Below are positions 21,208 through 30,505 of a DNA stretch of 33,631 bases, piece by piece. Where the stretch lies: NCBI GenBank assembly GCA_022827275.1, contig JAJDTG010000018.1:1-33631 (forward strand), given 5' to 3'. Under the pieces are notes generated by a model. The model was not told where the DNA came from. It did no database searches and saw nothing but the letters and a program-made list of their open reading frames with translations. Position numbers and translations under genes: made by a program. The DNA is from Candidatus Dadabacteria bacterium. GTDB lineage: Bacteria; Desulfobacterota_D; UBA1144; Nemesobacterales; Nemesobacteraceae. How positions within the stretch are numbered: the stretch's first letter is position 1; the number at the start of each line of letters is the position of its first letter.

Positions 21208-23154
21208 ATGCTCTCGGTAGGCATAGACGCGGGAGGAACTTTCACCGATTTTGTTTTCTTCGATGGAAAGCGAATATCGGTAAACAAGATTCCTTCCACT
21301 CCCCGCGATCCTTCGATAGCAGCACTAAACGGACTTAAAACCCATCCCGTTGAGTTCTCCCGCATATCAGAAATTATCCACGGAACCACCGTAGCCACAA
21401 ACGCTCTTCTGGAACGGGAAGGGGCGAAGACCTGCCTTGTCACCACAAGGGGTTTTGAAGACGTAATCGAGATCAGAAGGCAGAACAGGGATAAACTGTA
21501 CGATCTGCTATGGAGTCCTGCCGCCCCTCTTGTGCCCCCGGAACTCAGGTTCGGTGTTTCCGAGAGAACGGATTACCGCGGCTGCGTGCTTGTTCGTCCG
21601 GATGAAGCTGAAGTAGAGGAAGTAAAGGAGGGGATATCTTCTCTAGGTGTTGAGGCGATAGCGGTTTGTTTTCTCCACTCTTACGCGAATCCTGAAAACG
21701 AACGTAGGGTTGCTGCCGCGCTCGCTGAATTAGGCGTCCCGATTACCCTCTCCTCGGAACTCGTCGCGGAATTCAGAGAGTATGAAAGGACTTCGACGAC
21801 GGTCCTTAATTCCTACCTGATTCCAAAAGTGAGCAAGTACATGCATTCGCTCTCGCGCCGCCTCGAGGGAAAGTCTCTCTCCATCATGCAGTCAAACGGC
21901 GGGGTTATTTCTGCCGAGCAGGCGGCCGAGGAGCCTGCAAAAATAGTCCTTTCCGGTCCCGCCGGGGGAGTGATCGGGGCTTTTGAGATATGCGCGCTTT
22001 CCGGAAGAAAGAAAATTATTACCTACGACATGGGGGGAACTTCGACAGACATATCCCTTTGCGACGGCAAAGTAAGCTTTACGACTGAAAACACCTTGGG
22101 TGGTGTCGCGCTTAAGGTGCCGATGATAAACCTCTCGACCATAGGGGCCGGGGGTGGTTCAATCGCTTACATTGCCGAGGGGGGCATCCTCAAGGTCGGA
22201 CCGCGAAGCGCCAGCGCTGATCCGGGCCCCGCGTGTTACGGGAAAGGAGTTCTGCCGACCGTAACAGATGCCAATATAGTTCTCGGGAGAATGGATCCCG
22301 GATGGTTTCTGGGGGGCGAGATGAAAATATATCCGGAAAGGTCCTTTGAAGCGATTCGCTCTCTCGCCCCGGATCATCCTGCGGAGGAAGTCGCCGAATC
22401 TGTAATCAGGATTTCAAATTCAAACATGGAAAAGGCCCTTCGCGTGATATCGGTCGGGAAGGGGTACGATCCGAGAGAATTTTCGCTTGTCTCCTTTGGC
22501 GGCGCGGGAGGTCTTCACGCCTGCGAGCTTGCCCGCTCCCTTGGTATACGGGAAGTCGTGTTTCCCCGAAATCCCGGAGCGCTCTCCGCCTACGGGATGC
22601 TTCTTGCCGATTCCTTCAAGGATTACGGAATCACGTTTTTCTCCTCAGCGGATGAGGATCATCTTGTGGAGATGGACCGAAAATTCACGGATCTCGAAAG
22701 GCTCGCGTGCGAGGACCTCGAAAGAGAGGATCTGAAGTTCGAAAAGCGTGTTGACGCTAGGTACCGAAGGCAGTCCCATGAACTGACTATTTCCTACAGT
22801 GATTCCATGGCTTCGGATTTTCACCGCGAGCATGAAAGAGTTTACGGATACAGGAAGGAATCTTCCGTCGTCGAGATAGTGACCCTGAGACTTAGGGCTT
22901 ATATGCCGGAGCGAAAAATAGATATTCTTCCCGCTTCTGCTGTGGAGACAGAGCCTCGGTTCTTCACAAAGGAAGTGATTTTTGAGGGCAAGAGCATTAA
23001 GGCCGGATGCTGCGAAAGGGAAAAACTCCGGCCGGGTTCTCAATTTGAAGGTCCCTGCATTCTCTATGAGAGAACCGCCACCGCTTTTATCCCTCCCGAT
23101 ACCGCCTGCGAAGTGGACGACTACGGGAGCATTATAGTGACCCTCAATCCGTAA
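21208..23154 (+). CDS. hyuA: Hydantoinase A / oxoprolinase family protein
   Basis: HyuA-type proteins are ATP-dependent amide hydrolases (N-methylhydantoinase, 5-oxoprolinase, acetone carboxylase beta-like) with an actin-like ATPase fold. Both phosphate-binding blocks are present: IDAGGTFTDFVFFDG near residue 5 and TYDMGGTSTDISLCDG near 270. Also present are HGTTVATNALLEREG (about 54-68) and SFGGAGGLHACELA (about 428-441). At 648 residues it is complete. The expected partner HyuB, which usually follows and completes the enzyme, is not in the window; a Nudix gene follows instead. Substrate therefore cannot be given. Note the leader between the rpoZ stem-loop and the ATG is only about 30 bp. 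Confidence 0.88.
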   Translation: MLSVGIDAGGTFTDFVFFDGKRISVNKIPSTPRDPSIAALNGLKTHPVEFSRISEIIHGTTVATNALLEREGAKTCLVTTRGFEDVIEIRRQNRDKLYDLLWSPAAPLVPPELRFGVSERTDYRGCVLVRPDEAEVEEVKEGISSLGVEAIAVCFLHSYANPENERRVAAALAELGVPITLSSELVAEFREYERTSTTVLNSYLIPKVSKYMHSLSRRLEGKSLSIMQSNGGVISAEQAAEEPAKIVLSGPAGGVIGAFEICALSGRKKIITYDMGGTSTDISLCDGKVSFTTENTLGGVALKVPMINLSTIGAGGGSIAYIAEGGILKVGPRSASADPGPACYGKGVLPTVTDANIVLGRMDPGWFLGGEMKIYPERSFEAIRSLAPDHPAEEVAESVIRISNSNMEKALRVISVGKGYDPREFSLVSFGGAGGLHACELARSLGIREVVFPRNPGALSAYGMLLADSFKDYGITFFSSADEDHLVEMDRKFTDLERLACEDLEREDLKFEKRVDARYRRQSHELTISYSDSMASDFHREHERVYGYRKESSVVEIVTLRLRAYMPERKIDILPASAVETEPRFFTKEVIFEGKSIKAGCCEREKLRPGSQFEGPCILYERTATAFIPPDTACEVDDYGSIIVTLNP

Positions 23155-23166
23155 GAGTTTTTTTTG

Positions 23167-23763
23167 ATGGACGCGATGAGCATGCGAGAGGAAATAAGAA
23201 AGGTCCTGGATCCTCCGGGAACCCAGCTTGGTCCCGAAGAGGGAGTTCTGGCATCCGCCGTGCTGGTTATGCTCTGCGAGCGGGGCGGAGATTATGGAAT
23301 ATGGTTTATAAGGAGAACTGAATACAGGGATGATCCTTTTTCGGGGCACGTGGCCTTTCCGGGGGGAAAGAAAAAGCAAAGTGACTCGACTCTTCTTCAT
23401 ACGGCTTTTAGGGAAGTCGGAGAGGAGCTTGGTTTTGACGCCGGGAAGGAAGTAGAGATTCTCGGGGAAATGGATTTTGTGCGTCCTTATACCCCTTCTG
23501 TCAGACAGTACGCGGTAAAGCCTTTTGTAGCGATGATAAATGACAAAGTAGAGTTTGTTCCCAATTATGAAGTGTCGGAATTTTTCTGCGTTCCGGTTTC
23601 CCACTTGGTTAACCCAAAAAACAGGGATGTAAGGGAAAGAAAACGGGATGGGGAAATAATAGATGATTACGTCTTTTCTTACCGCAATCACATAATATGG
23701 GGACTTACTGGGAGAATACTTAACGAATTCTTCAAGAAAACTTCGGCGTGTTTCACGATGTGA
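23167..23763 (+). CDS. Nudix hydrolase, CoA pyrophosphatase (NudL)-like
   Basis: The Nudix signature is present as GGKKKQSDSTLLHTAFREVGEELGF (about 74-98 of 198 residues). It contains the REVGEE metal-binding helix, with Asp where many families have the first Glu, as in the NudL/UPF0035 group. The preceding RRTEYRDDPFSGHVAFPGG also matches that group's LxxHxGQxxFPGG element. Such enzymes cleave CoA or related dinucleotides into phosphopantetheine and nucleotide. The start is ambiguous between ATGs at 23167, 23176 and 23182, with no strong ribosome-binding site. The gap of 12 bp after hyuA implies co-transcription. Confidence 0.83.
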   Translation: MDAMSMREEIRKVLDPPGTQLGPEEGVLASAVLVMLCERGGDYGIWFIRRTEYRDDPFSGHVAFPGGKKKQSDSTLLHTAFREVGEELGFDAGKEVEILGEMDFVRPYTPSVRQYAVKPFVAMINDKVEFVPNYEVSEFFCVPVSHLVNPKNRDVRERKRDGEIIDDYVFSYRNHIIWGLTGRILNEFFKKTSACFTM

Positions 23764-23827
23764 GAGAATATCAGGAGTTTTTTATACATCTTGATTCCTT
23801 CTCCAGACTTTCATTTGTGTCAGTTGT

Positions 23828-23935
23828 TTTGATCTAACTAACATAAAATTCCATTTATGTTAGTTGCCCTCTTGTAAGTTCCATCTATGTTAGTTATTTT
23901 GACCTAGCTAATATAAAACACAGTTTGCGTTAGTT
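23828..23935 (+). promoter_or_regulatory. Repeated palindromic operator region upstream of fic
   Basis: A perfect 12-bp inverted repeat, AACTAACATAAA-attcca-TTTATGTTAGTT, lies at 23836-23865. A second, weaker one of identical architecture (12-6-12, 8 of 12 pairs) lies at 23906-23935 and ends 11 bp before the fic ATG. A lone half-site, CTATGTTAGTT, sits between them at 23885-23895. The blocks from TTTTGATCTA (23828) and TTTTGACCTA (23898) are direct repeats 70 bp apart. TATAAA at 23912-23917 may be the -10, with TTAGTT at 23890-23895 as a -35. Confidence 0.65.
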
Positions 23936-23946
23936 AGGGGCTTGTC

Positions 23947-25116
23947 ATGGAGAAGAAAAAGCGCATTGGCACATATCTCAGAAGTTCAGTTGTAGCGGGA
24001 GAGTATTATGATTCCTATGTTCCCAAGCCTCTGCCACCTGAACCGCCTCTTGACATGAGGGAACTTTACCCTTTGCTTGACCGGGCAAATGCGGCGCTGG
24101 GACGGCTTGACGGAATGAGTACGGTTTTGTCCGACGCGTCGCTTTTTCTCTATATGTATGTTCGCAAGGAGGCTGTGCTTTCTTCGCAGATTGAAGGGAC
24201 GCAGTCTTCTCTGTCTGATTTGCTGTTGTTTGAAACCTCGAAGGCTCCCGGTGTTCCCATGGACGAAGATGTCACCGCGGTCTCACGTTATGTTTCTGCA
24301 ATGAAATACGGTCTTGACCGAATGGAGGAACTTCCGCTTTCCCTGCGCCTTATTCGTGAAATTCACTCCAAACTCATGGATGGCACGCGGGACGGCCATG
24401 TGCGTCCCGGTGAGTTCCGTACTTCGCAGAACTGGATAGGAGGTTCAAGACCTAGAAACGCGCGTTTTGTTCCACCTCCCGCCGAGAAGCTGATGGAGTG
24501 CCTTGGAAGCCTTGAGAATTTTCTCCACGACGACACGGTGAAACTGCCTGTTCTTGTCAGAGCGGCTTTGGTCCACGCGCAGTTTGAGACTATTCATCCA
24601 TTTCTTGATGGAAACGGGCGTGTTGGCCGACTTCTCATAACTCTCATTCTCTGTGCTCATGGGATTCTTAAGGAGCCTCTTCTTTATCTGAGCCTCTATT
24701 TCAAAACCAACCGCCGGGCTTACTATGATCACCTGCAATCCGTAAGAGAGACGGGGGACTGGGAGGCATGGACCGGGTTTTTTCTGGAAGGTGTGATTGA
24801 GACGGCCGGTCAGGCAACTGAAACGGCGAGGGCTGTTATGGATCTGTTCGAAAGGGACAAGTCTCGCATTGAAGTGTCCGGCAGATCGACTCCCGGAGTC
24901 TTAAGGATACATGATTGCCTCAAGCGCTTTCCCGTCAGCAATACGACCGGAATCAGGGAGTTCTGCGGAGTTTCGCTGCCCACCGTGCTTCGTTGCCTGC
25001 GCAGTCTTGAATTCTTGGGGGTCGTAAAGGAGGTTACGGGCAGGGACCGCCATAAGATCTTTGTGTACAGAGAGTATCTTGATATTCTCAACCGGGGCAC
25101 CGAACCGATTTCTTAA
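23947..25116 (+). CDS. Fic-domain AMP-transferase with N-terminal inhibitory motif and C-terminal winged helix
   Basis: Fic proteins transfer AMP (or similar groups) to hydroxyl side chains. The catalytic motif HPFLDGNGRVGR begins at H217. The inhibitory motif is S79-S80-Q-I-E83-G84, matching (S/T)xxxE(G/N), placed N-terminal to the Fic core: a class II, self-inhibited enzyme. The N-terminal block PPEPPLDMRELYPLLDRANAALGRLDG is the usual Fic_N region. The last 75 residues (TGIREFCGVSLPTVLRCLRSLEFLGVVKEVTG) form a winged helix that could bind the repeated palindromes just upstream. The 389-residue length is standard. There is no separate antitoxin gene. Target protein is unknown. Confidence 0.92.
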   Translation: MEKKKRIGTYLRSSVVAGEYYDSYVPKPLPPEPPLDMRELYPLLDRANAALGRLDGMSTVLSDASLFLYMYVRKEAVLSSQIEGTQSSLSDLLLFETSKAPGVPMDEDVTAVSRYVSAMKYGLDRMEELPLSLRLIREIHSKLMDGTRDGHVRPGEFRTSQNWIGGSRPRNARFVPPPAEKLMECLGSLENFLHDDTVKLPVLVRAALVHAQFETIHPFLDGNGRVGRLLITLILCAHGILKEPLLYLSLYFKTNRRAYYDHLQSVRETGDWEAWTGFFLEGVIETAGQATETARAVMDLFERDKSRIEVSGRSTPGVLRIHDCLKRFPVSNTTGIREFCGVSLPTVLRCLRSLEFLGVVKEVTGRDRHKIFVYREYLDILNRGTEPIS

Positions 25117-25211
25117 CTTGTCGCCCATGTGGAGTCTTTTTCCTGTATTTAAATATGTTAGGATATTCGTGTAGAATTTCCAAAATCTGAAAACGGCGGT
25201 GATTAAGACTA

Positions 25212-25640
25212 ATGGCTGCAGTTAACAAGGCTATAATACTTGGCAATCTGGGAAGAGACCCGGAAGTAAGGTACACGACGGACGGAAAGGCGGTCACCAA
25301 TTTCTCGGTTGCTACGACAGAGAAATGGAGAGACAGGGACGGAAATTCCCAGGAACGCACCGAGTGGCACAGGGTAGTGGTGTTTGACAGGCTCGGAGAG
25401 GTATGCGGCGAGTATCTTTCCAAGGGAAGTTCCGTTTACGTGGAGGGTTATCTGAGAACCCGTTCATGGGACGACAGGGAAGGAAACAAGAGGTATACGA
25501 CCGAGATCGTGGGAAGAACCGTGCAGTTCCTCTCCCCTAGAGGAGAGAGCGGAAGGCAAGGCGGCGGGGCGCCCCCGGCTGAAGATGACTTCTCCTACGA
25601 AGAGGGCGCCGGCATGACGGACGACGACGTCCCGTTCTGA
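25212..25640 (+). CDS. ssb: Single-stranded DNA-binding protein
   Basis: SSB coats single-stranded DNA in replication and repair. The OB-fold starts [18 protein letters not shown] (about 5-22) and includes [29 protein letters not shown] and the L45-like region with [26 protein letters not shown] short Gly-rich linker (about 112-122) leads to the acidic tip DDDVPF, the docking peptide for partner proteins. At 142 residues it is compact. The ATG at 25212 follows a moderately A/G-rich leader. Confidence 0.96.
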   Translation: MAAVNKAIILGNLGRDPEVRYTTDGKAVTNFSVATTEKWRDRDGNSQERTEWHRVVVFDRLGEVCGEYLSKGSSVYVEGYLRTRSWDDREGNKRYTTEIVGRTVQFLSPRGESGRQGGGAPPAEDDFSYEEGAGMTDDDVPF

Positions 25641-25671
25641 TTCTTTTGGTCTTTACTGACACATTAAGTTT

Positions 25672-27057
25672 ATGTCTCTGGCCGTTATAATCCTGGCGGC
25701 GGGAAAGGGAGTCCGCATGAATTCGCAACTCCCCAAGGTGCTGCACCCCATCCTGAAAAAACCCATACTGCGCTATGTCCTTGCGACGGCGCAGAAGATG
25801 GAACCCGAGAAAATAGTGCTTGTACTGGGACGTGACTCGGAGCTCGTGAAGGGAGAGATCTCGGATTACCCGGTGGAGACAGTCATTCAGGAACCGCAGC
25901 TTGGAACCGGGCACGCGGTTTTGTGCTGCGAGGATGCGTTTCAGGATTTTTCGGGAGACATTCTCATACTAAGCGGAGATGTTCCCGCAATAAGTTTTTT
26001 TTCTCTGCGTGAGTTTACGGATTCTCACGCGAAAAACGGAGCGGACCTCTCATTAATGTCCACTCTGGTGGAGAACCCCGGCGGATACGGGAGAGTATTG
26101 AGGAATGCCGACGGGGAAGTGCTTCGCGTTGTTGAGGACAAAGATGCCACGGCGGACGAGAAGAAGGAAAATGAGATAAATGCAGGTATTTACTGCGTAA
26201 ATTCTTCCTTTCTCTGGGAGAGTTTGGGCGGACTTGATAGTGAAAACAGCCAGGGAGAGTATTACCTGCCAGGGATTGTGGATCTCTGCATTTCCCGCAA
26301 ACGCAGACTTTTGGCTTTTACCTTGGCAGATCCAAAGGAGGTGTCCGGAGTGAACAGCAGAGAGCAACTCGGCGAGGCGGAAAAAACCATGAGACAGGCA
26401 ATAAACCGTCGCCACATGGAAAACGGGGTTACCATAGAGGATCCCGAAACCACCTACATATCAGACTCTGTCAGCATAGGGAGGGATACAACCGTGTGTC
26501 CTAATACCTATATTTACGGCGAAACCAGTATCGGCGATGGCTGTCGCATAGGGCCGTCTGTATACATTGAAGATTCACGTATAGGAAACAATGTCGAGAT
26601 AAGGTTTTCCTCTTATCTTACGGGGTGTGAAGTCGAAAACGGCGTCGTGATGGGTCCTTTCTGTCATCTGCGGCCCGAAGCCAGGATAAAAGACGGGGCC
26701 AAGCTCGGCAACTTCGTTGAGATAAAGAAATCGGAAATAGGGGTTGGCTCCAAGGTCCCGCATCTCTCCTACGTGGGAGATGCTGATATCGGCGACGGAG
26801 TTAATATCGGTGCCGGAACCATCACCTGCAACTACGATGGGGTAAACAAGCACAGGACTGTGGTCGAGGATCGCGCTTTCATAGGAAGCGATACCATGCT
26901 TGTCGCGCCGATCAGGGTTGGAAAAGAGGCCACTACGGCTGCGGGTTCCACGATAACGAAAGACGTTTCCCCGGGTGCTCTGGCCATAGAACGTGCCGGG
27001 CAGAAGGAAATAACCGGCTGGGCGGAGAGAAAACCGGTGAAGAAGGAGAAATCCTGA
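25672..27057 (+). CDS. glmU: Bifunctional UDP-GlcNAc pyrophosphorylase / glucosamine-1-phosphate acetyltransferase
   Basis: GlmU acetylates glucosamine-1-phosphate and then couples it to UTP, giving UDP-GlcNAc for peptidoglycan and lipid A. The uridyltransferase domain opens with VIILAAGKGVRMNSQLPKVL (about 4-23) and has QLGTGHAV and ILSGDVP. The left-handed beta-helix acetyltransferase domain (about 250-440) contains NFVEIKKSEIG, HLSYVGDADIG and GAGTITCNYDG. The 461-residue length is normal. The gene is followed after 1 nt by glmS, the enzyme that makes glucosamine-6-phosphate, so the pair is translationally coupled. Confidence 0.96.
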   Translation: MSLAVIILAAGKGVRMNSQLPKVLHPILKKPILRYVLATAQKMEPEKIVLVLGRDSELVKGEISDYPVETVIQEPQLGTGHAVLCCEDAFQDFSGDILILSGDVPAISFFSLREFTDSHAKNGADLSLMSTLVENPGGYGRVLRNADGEVLRVVEDKDATADEKKENEINAGIYCVNSSFLWESLGGLDSENSQGEYYLPGIVDLCISRKRRLLAFTLADPKEVSGVNSREQLGEAEKTMRQAINRRHMENGVTIEDPETTYISDSVSIGRDTTVCPNTYIYGETSIGDGCRIGPSVYIEDSRIGNNVEIRFSSYLTGCEVENGVVMGPFCHLRPEARIKDGAKLGNFVEIKKSEIGVGSKVPHLSYVGDADIGDGVNIGAGTITCNYDGVNKHRTVVEDRAFIGSDTMLVAPIRVGKEATTAAGSTITKDVSPGALAIERAGQKEITGWAERKPVKKEKS

Positions 27058-27058
27058 A

Positions 27059-28888
27059 ATGTGCGGAATAGTAGCATACGTAGGAAGTTCGGATAGAACC
27101 AAAAGTGTCCTCTGCGAAAGCTTGGGGAGATTAGAGTACAGGGGTTACGATTCTTCCGGGATATGTTTTGTCGAAAACGGCCGCTCCCGTGTCATAAGAA
27201 GCGAGGGCAAGCTTGAAAATCTTTTCACCAAGCTAAAAGACTGCGAAGTGACTTCTTCACTCGGCATCGCTCACACCAGATGGGCTACCCACGGCGGTCC
27301 CTCGGAGCGAAACGCCCACCCCCAGGTATCCGGTCCGATAAGTGTAGTGCATAACGGAATAGTGGAGAACTACACAGAGCTTAAAGAGGAACTTACTGCT
27401 GCAGGTTATAAATTCCGCTCCGATACTGATACAGAGGTCATCTCTCATCTGATCCGCGATTTTACGGAAAAGGGAAGCTCCCTTCTTGAATCAACGAGAA
27501 AAACCTTCGAGAAAGTAGAGGGCTCTTACGCGGTGGCAGTCATGTCGGATGCAGAACCCGGAAAGATAATAGCCACTAGGCGTTTCTCTCCTCTTATAAT
27601 AGCGCGCAACGGAAGCGAATCTTTTCTGGCTTCAGACATACCCGCGATTCTTCCCTACACGAGGGAATTTATTTTCCTTGAGGATAACGATTTCGTGGTT
27701 CTTGACGAAAATGGTGTTTCCATAACCGACGCCGCCGGCAGGAACGTTAGCAGAGACCCGACGGTTGTGGACTGGGACCCTTCGGTAACTGAGAAGTCAG
27801 GCTATCGCCATTACATGCTGAAGGAAATTTTCGAACAGCCCTCGGCCATCTTCGATACGCTCCGGGGAAAATTCACGGCGGACATGAGGAAAGTGGTTTT
27901 TGAGGATCTGGATCCCGCGCTTTTGCGAAACACGCAGAGAATCATTGTCGCGGCCTGCGGCACTTCCTACCACGCTTCCCTTATAGGGAAGTACATGATA
28001 GAGGAAGTGGCCGGAGTGAATACCCAGGTGGAGCTTGCATCGGAGTTTCGACACAGAAATCCGGTCGTTGGCCCCGACACCCTTTTTATTGCGGTTTCTC
28101 AGTCGGGCGAGACCGCGGACACCTCTGAAGCACTTCTAAAGGCCAAGGAACTCGGTATGAACTCAATCGGAATAACGAACGTTGCGCTGAGCAAAATCTC
28201 AAGAGAGTCTGACTGTGTCATAGCTACAAAGGCGGGGCCTGAGATCGGGGTCGCCTCCACGAAGTCTTTCACGACGCAGGTAATGGCGTTCTATCTTCTT
28301 TCCGTATATCTCGCGATTTTAAGGAAGGCGATTGATTCAGAAAGGGCGAAGCAGCTGATAGCCGATGCCATATCGGTTTCAAAACTCCAGCAGGAATCTC
28401 TTGGACTCGATGAACGTCTCAGGGAACTTTCAAGAGATTTTTACGGTTACAGGAATTTTATATATATGGGCCGGGGAATTAACTACCCCGTGGCTCTTGA
28501 GGGAGCTCTTAAGCTCAAAGAGGTTTCATATATCCACGCCGAAGGGTATGCCGCCGGGGAGATGAAGCACGGCCCCATAGCTCTTATAGACAGGAATATG
28601 CCCGTTGTGTTTATAGCTCCGGAGGAGGATGTATATTACAAAAAGCTCCTTGGAAACTTTCAGGAGATAAAGGCTAGGGGAGGGCGAATTATTTTCATAA
28701 CTTCGGATAGAGAGCTTCGGCTTCCCGATGAAAGGGACAGGAAGATAATGATTCCGAAAAGCTCTTACCTTGTAAGCCCGATGGTATCGGTCATCCCCGT
28801 TCAGTTTATGGCTTATCACATAGCCAATATTCTGGGGACGGATGTTGATCAGCCGAGGAATCTGGCCAAGGTTGTCACGGTTGAATAA
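27059..28888 (+). CDS. glmS: Glutamine--fructose-6-phosphate aminotransferase (isomerizing)
   Basis: GlmS makes glucosamine-6-phosphate from fructose-6-phosphate and glutamine. The N-terminal glutaminase domain begins MCGIVAYVG, with Cys2 as nucleophile (after Met removal Cys1), and has RLEYRGYDSSG, AHTRWATHG and the NGIVENY loop. Two SIS sugar-binding domains follow, with ACGTSYHASL (about 300), SQSGETADT (about 348), STKSFTTQV (about 402) and the C-terminal DQPRNLAKVVTVE lid. The 609-residue length matches the family. The 1-nt distance from glmU leaves no room for a glmS ribozyme in a 5' leader, so metabolite control by that route is excluded here. Confidence 0.97.
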   Translation: MCGIVAYVGSSDRTKSVLCESLGRLEYRGYDSSGICFVENGRSRVIRSEGKLENLFTKLKDCEVTSSLGIAHTRWATHGGPSERNAHPQVSGPISVVHNGIVENYTELKEELTAAGYKFRSDTDTEVISHLIRDFTEKGSSLLESTRKTFEKVEGSYAVAVMSDAEPGKIIATRRFSPLIIARNGSESFLASDIPAILPYTREFIFLEDNDFVVLDENGVSITDAAGRNVSRDPTVVDWDPSVTEKSGYRHYMLKEIFEQPSAIFDTLRGKFTADMRKVVFEDLDPALLRNTQRIIVAACGTSYHASLIGKYMIEEVAGVNTQVELASEFRHRNPVVGPDTLFIAVSQSGETADTSEALLKAKELGMNSIGITNVALSKISRESDCVIATKAGPEIGVASTKSFTTQVMAFYLLSVYLAILRKAIDSERAKQLIADAISVSKLQQESLGLDERLRELSRDFYGYRNFIYMGRGINYPVALEGALKLKEVSYIHAEGYAAGEMKHGPIALIDRNMPVVFIAPEEDVYYKKLLGNFQEIKARGGRIIFITSDRELRLPDERDRKIMIPKSSYLVSPMVSVIPVQFMAYHIANILGTDVDQPRNLAKVVTVE

Positions 28889-28948
28889 TGTCACGTCTTT
28901 GCTGTGCACAATGATGTTCTTGCATCTAAATTTTATAAGAGGTTTCAA

Positions 28949-30229
28949 ATGAAAGTACTTGTCGTCGGAGGCGGCGGGAGGGAGCATGCCCTCTGCTGGA
29001 AAATAAGCCAAAGTCCTCTTGTGGAGAAAACCTACTGTGCTCCAGGAAACGCCGGGATAAGCCGCCATGCGGAGTGTGTGGCTATCGGTGTTGGAGACTT
29101 CGATTCGCTTGCGCAGTTTGTCAAAGAAGAGTCAGTGGACCTTACTGTTGTGGGCCCCGAACAGCCTCTTTGCGAAGGAATAACCGATTTCTTTGAAAAA
29201 GAGGGTCTTTTGGTTTTTGGTCCCTCTAAGGCTGCGGCGGAGCTTGAGGGAAGCAAGAGTTTCTCAAAAAACCTGATGAAGAAATACGGAATTCCAACCG
29301 GAGAATATTCCGTGTTCACCGATATCGGACAGGCGATTGACAAAGTAAGGGAAAGTGAGCCCCCTTTCGTAGTGAAGGCCGATGGTCTTGCCGCCGGCAA
29401 AGGTGTTATCATATGCGCTTCTCAGGCAGAGGGCGAGGAGGCGCTTCGCTCAATGATGGAGCATGGAGCGTTTGGCGAGGCAGGGACGAAGGTTGTAATA
29501 GAGGAATTTCTTACGGGCGAGGAGGCTTCCTTTTTTGCCTTTACCGATGGAAAAAACGTACTTCCTCTTGAGCCTTCTCAAGACCATAAGCCAATTTTTG
29601 ACGGAGACAAGGGACCGAACACAGGAGGCATGGGGGCTTACACCCCTGCCCCGGTGGTTACCGATCAGCTTAGGCAGAGAATAATTGACGAAGTCATGGT
29701 TCCAACCGTGGGGGCGATGAAATCCGAAGGGAGAACTTACAGGGGAATTCTCTACGCAGGATTGATGATAAAGGACGATGACCTCAAGGTGCTTGAATTT
29801 AACTGCCGCTTCGGCGACCCCGAAGCCCAGCCTCTTCTTATGAGAATGGAATCGGACATCGTTCCTATTCTTTATTCAATAGCCCAGGGCGAGATGAAGG
29901 CGGATCCTATAGAGTGGAAAGAAGGCTTCTGCGTGTGCGTTGTCATGGCTTCTAAGGGATACCCGGGAAGCTACGACAAGGGGGTTGAACTTAAAAAACT
30001 CATGGATTTCGCCGATACCCGCGAGACTGTGATTTTTCACGCGGGGACCGCTTTTTCCGAGGAAAAACTTGTTACAAGCGGCGGCAGGGTCCTGGGAGTT
30101 ACCTCCCTTGGCGATACCATAGAAGAATCCATACGGAGTGCATATAAGGCCGTCGATTCCATTTCCGATGAAAATCTGATCTACAGAGCGGATATAGGGA
30201 AGAAGGCGCTTTTGCGGATCGGTCGCTGA
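28949..30229 (+). CDS. purD: Phosphoribosylamine--glycine ligase (GAR synthetase)
   Basis: PurD joins glycine to phosphoribosylamine, the second step of purine synthesis. The start at 28949 (MKVLVVGGGGREHAL, AGAGG ahead) gives 426 residues, the normal length; an upstream GTG at 28904 would add 15 non-homologous residues. ATP-grasp features are visible: FVVKADGLAAGKGV (about 138-151), VIEEFLTGEEASFFAF (about 181-196), DHKPIFDGDKGPNTGGMGAYTP (about 213-234) and EFNCRFGDPEAQ (about 284-295). The gene lies 60 bp after glmS, so a shared transcript is possible. Confidence 0.96.
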   Translation: MKVLVVGGGGREHALCWKISQSPLVEKTYCAPGNAGISRHAECVAIGVGDFDSLAQFVKEESVDLTVVGPEQPLCEGITDFFEKEGLLVFGPSKAAAELEGSKSFSKNLMKKYGIPTGEYSVFTDIGQAIDKVRESEPPFVVKADGLAAGKGVIICASQAEGEEALRSMMEHGAFGEAGTKVVIEEFLTGEEASFFAFTDGKNVLPLEPSQDHKPIFDGDKGPNTGGMGAYTPAPVVTDQLRQRIIDEVMVPTVGAMKSEGRTYRGILYAGLMIKDDDLKVLEFNCRFGDPEAQPLLMRMESDIVPILYSIAQGEMKADPIEWKEGFCVCVVMASKGYPGSYDKGVELKKLMDFADTRETVIFHAGTAFSEEKLVTSGGRVLGVTSLGDTIEESIRSAYKAVDSISDENLIYRADIGKKALLRIGR

Positions 30230-30439
30230 TGTGTCTTGAATATGTCCGCCTTAGTAGAAATCCCGGACCCATGAAAGTTAAGTCTTTTCGGGCTCTTTGA
30301 GGGAAGCTGCAACCATATTCTAGGCAGCGTTTAGTAAAGTTTATACAGCCCCAAAATTTTTTATTGAAAACCTGTTTTCTTTCTGTAATATAGTGCTTCC
30401 CTCGATTTGGGATTTAGCGGTTTTTTTCCGTTCTTTCAT

Positions 30440-30469
30440 TTGACATCCGTCTGTTATTAAGCTTATAAT
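30440..30469 (+). promoter_or_regulatory. Strong sigma-70 promoter of the str operon
   Basis: Both hexamers are perfect: TTGACA at 30440-30445 and TATAAT at 30464-30469, 18 bp apart. The start would be near 30476, leaving about 30 nt to the rpsL ATG. The 276-bp gap between purD and rpsL otherwise shows no gene or clear terminator. Confidence 0.8.
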
Positions 30470-30505
30470 GATCGGATTACCCAAATTTAGGGAAAGGATG
30501 ATTTT

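Noticed and set aside
22645-23691. 348-codon minus-strand open frame
   Set aside because: It is antisense to hyuA and the Nudix gene, both of which have clear family motifs.
23828-23935. Could the repeated TTAGTT blocks be a small CRISPR array?
   Set aside because: The units are palindromic halves of 12 bp with unequal, short spacing and no unique spacers of 30 bp or more; operators fit better.
27000-27058. glmS ribozyme ahead of glmS
   Set aside because: The gap between glmU and glmS is one nucleotide, and no ribozyme-like sequence precedes it.
30230-30505. Riboswitch or small RNA between purD and rpsL
   Set aside because: No conserved stem structures or T-run terminators were recognised; only the strong promoter is supported.
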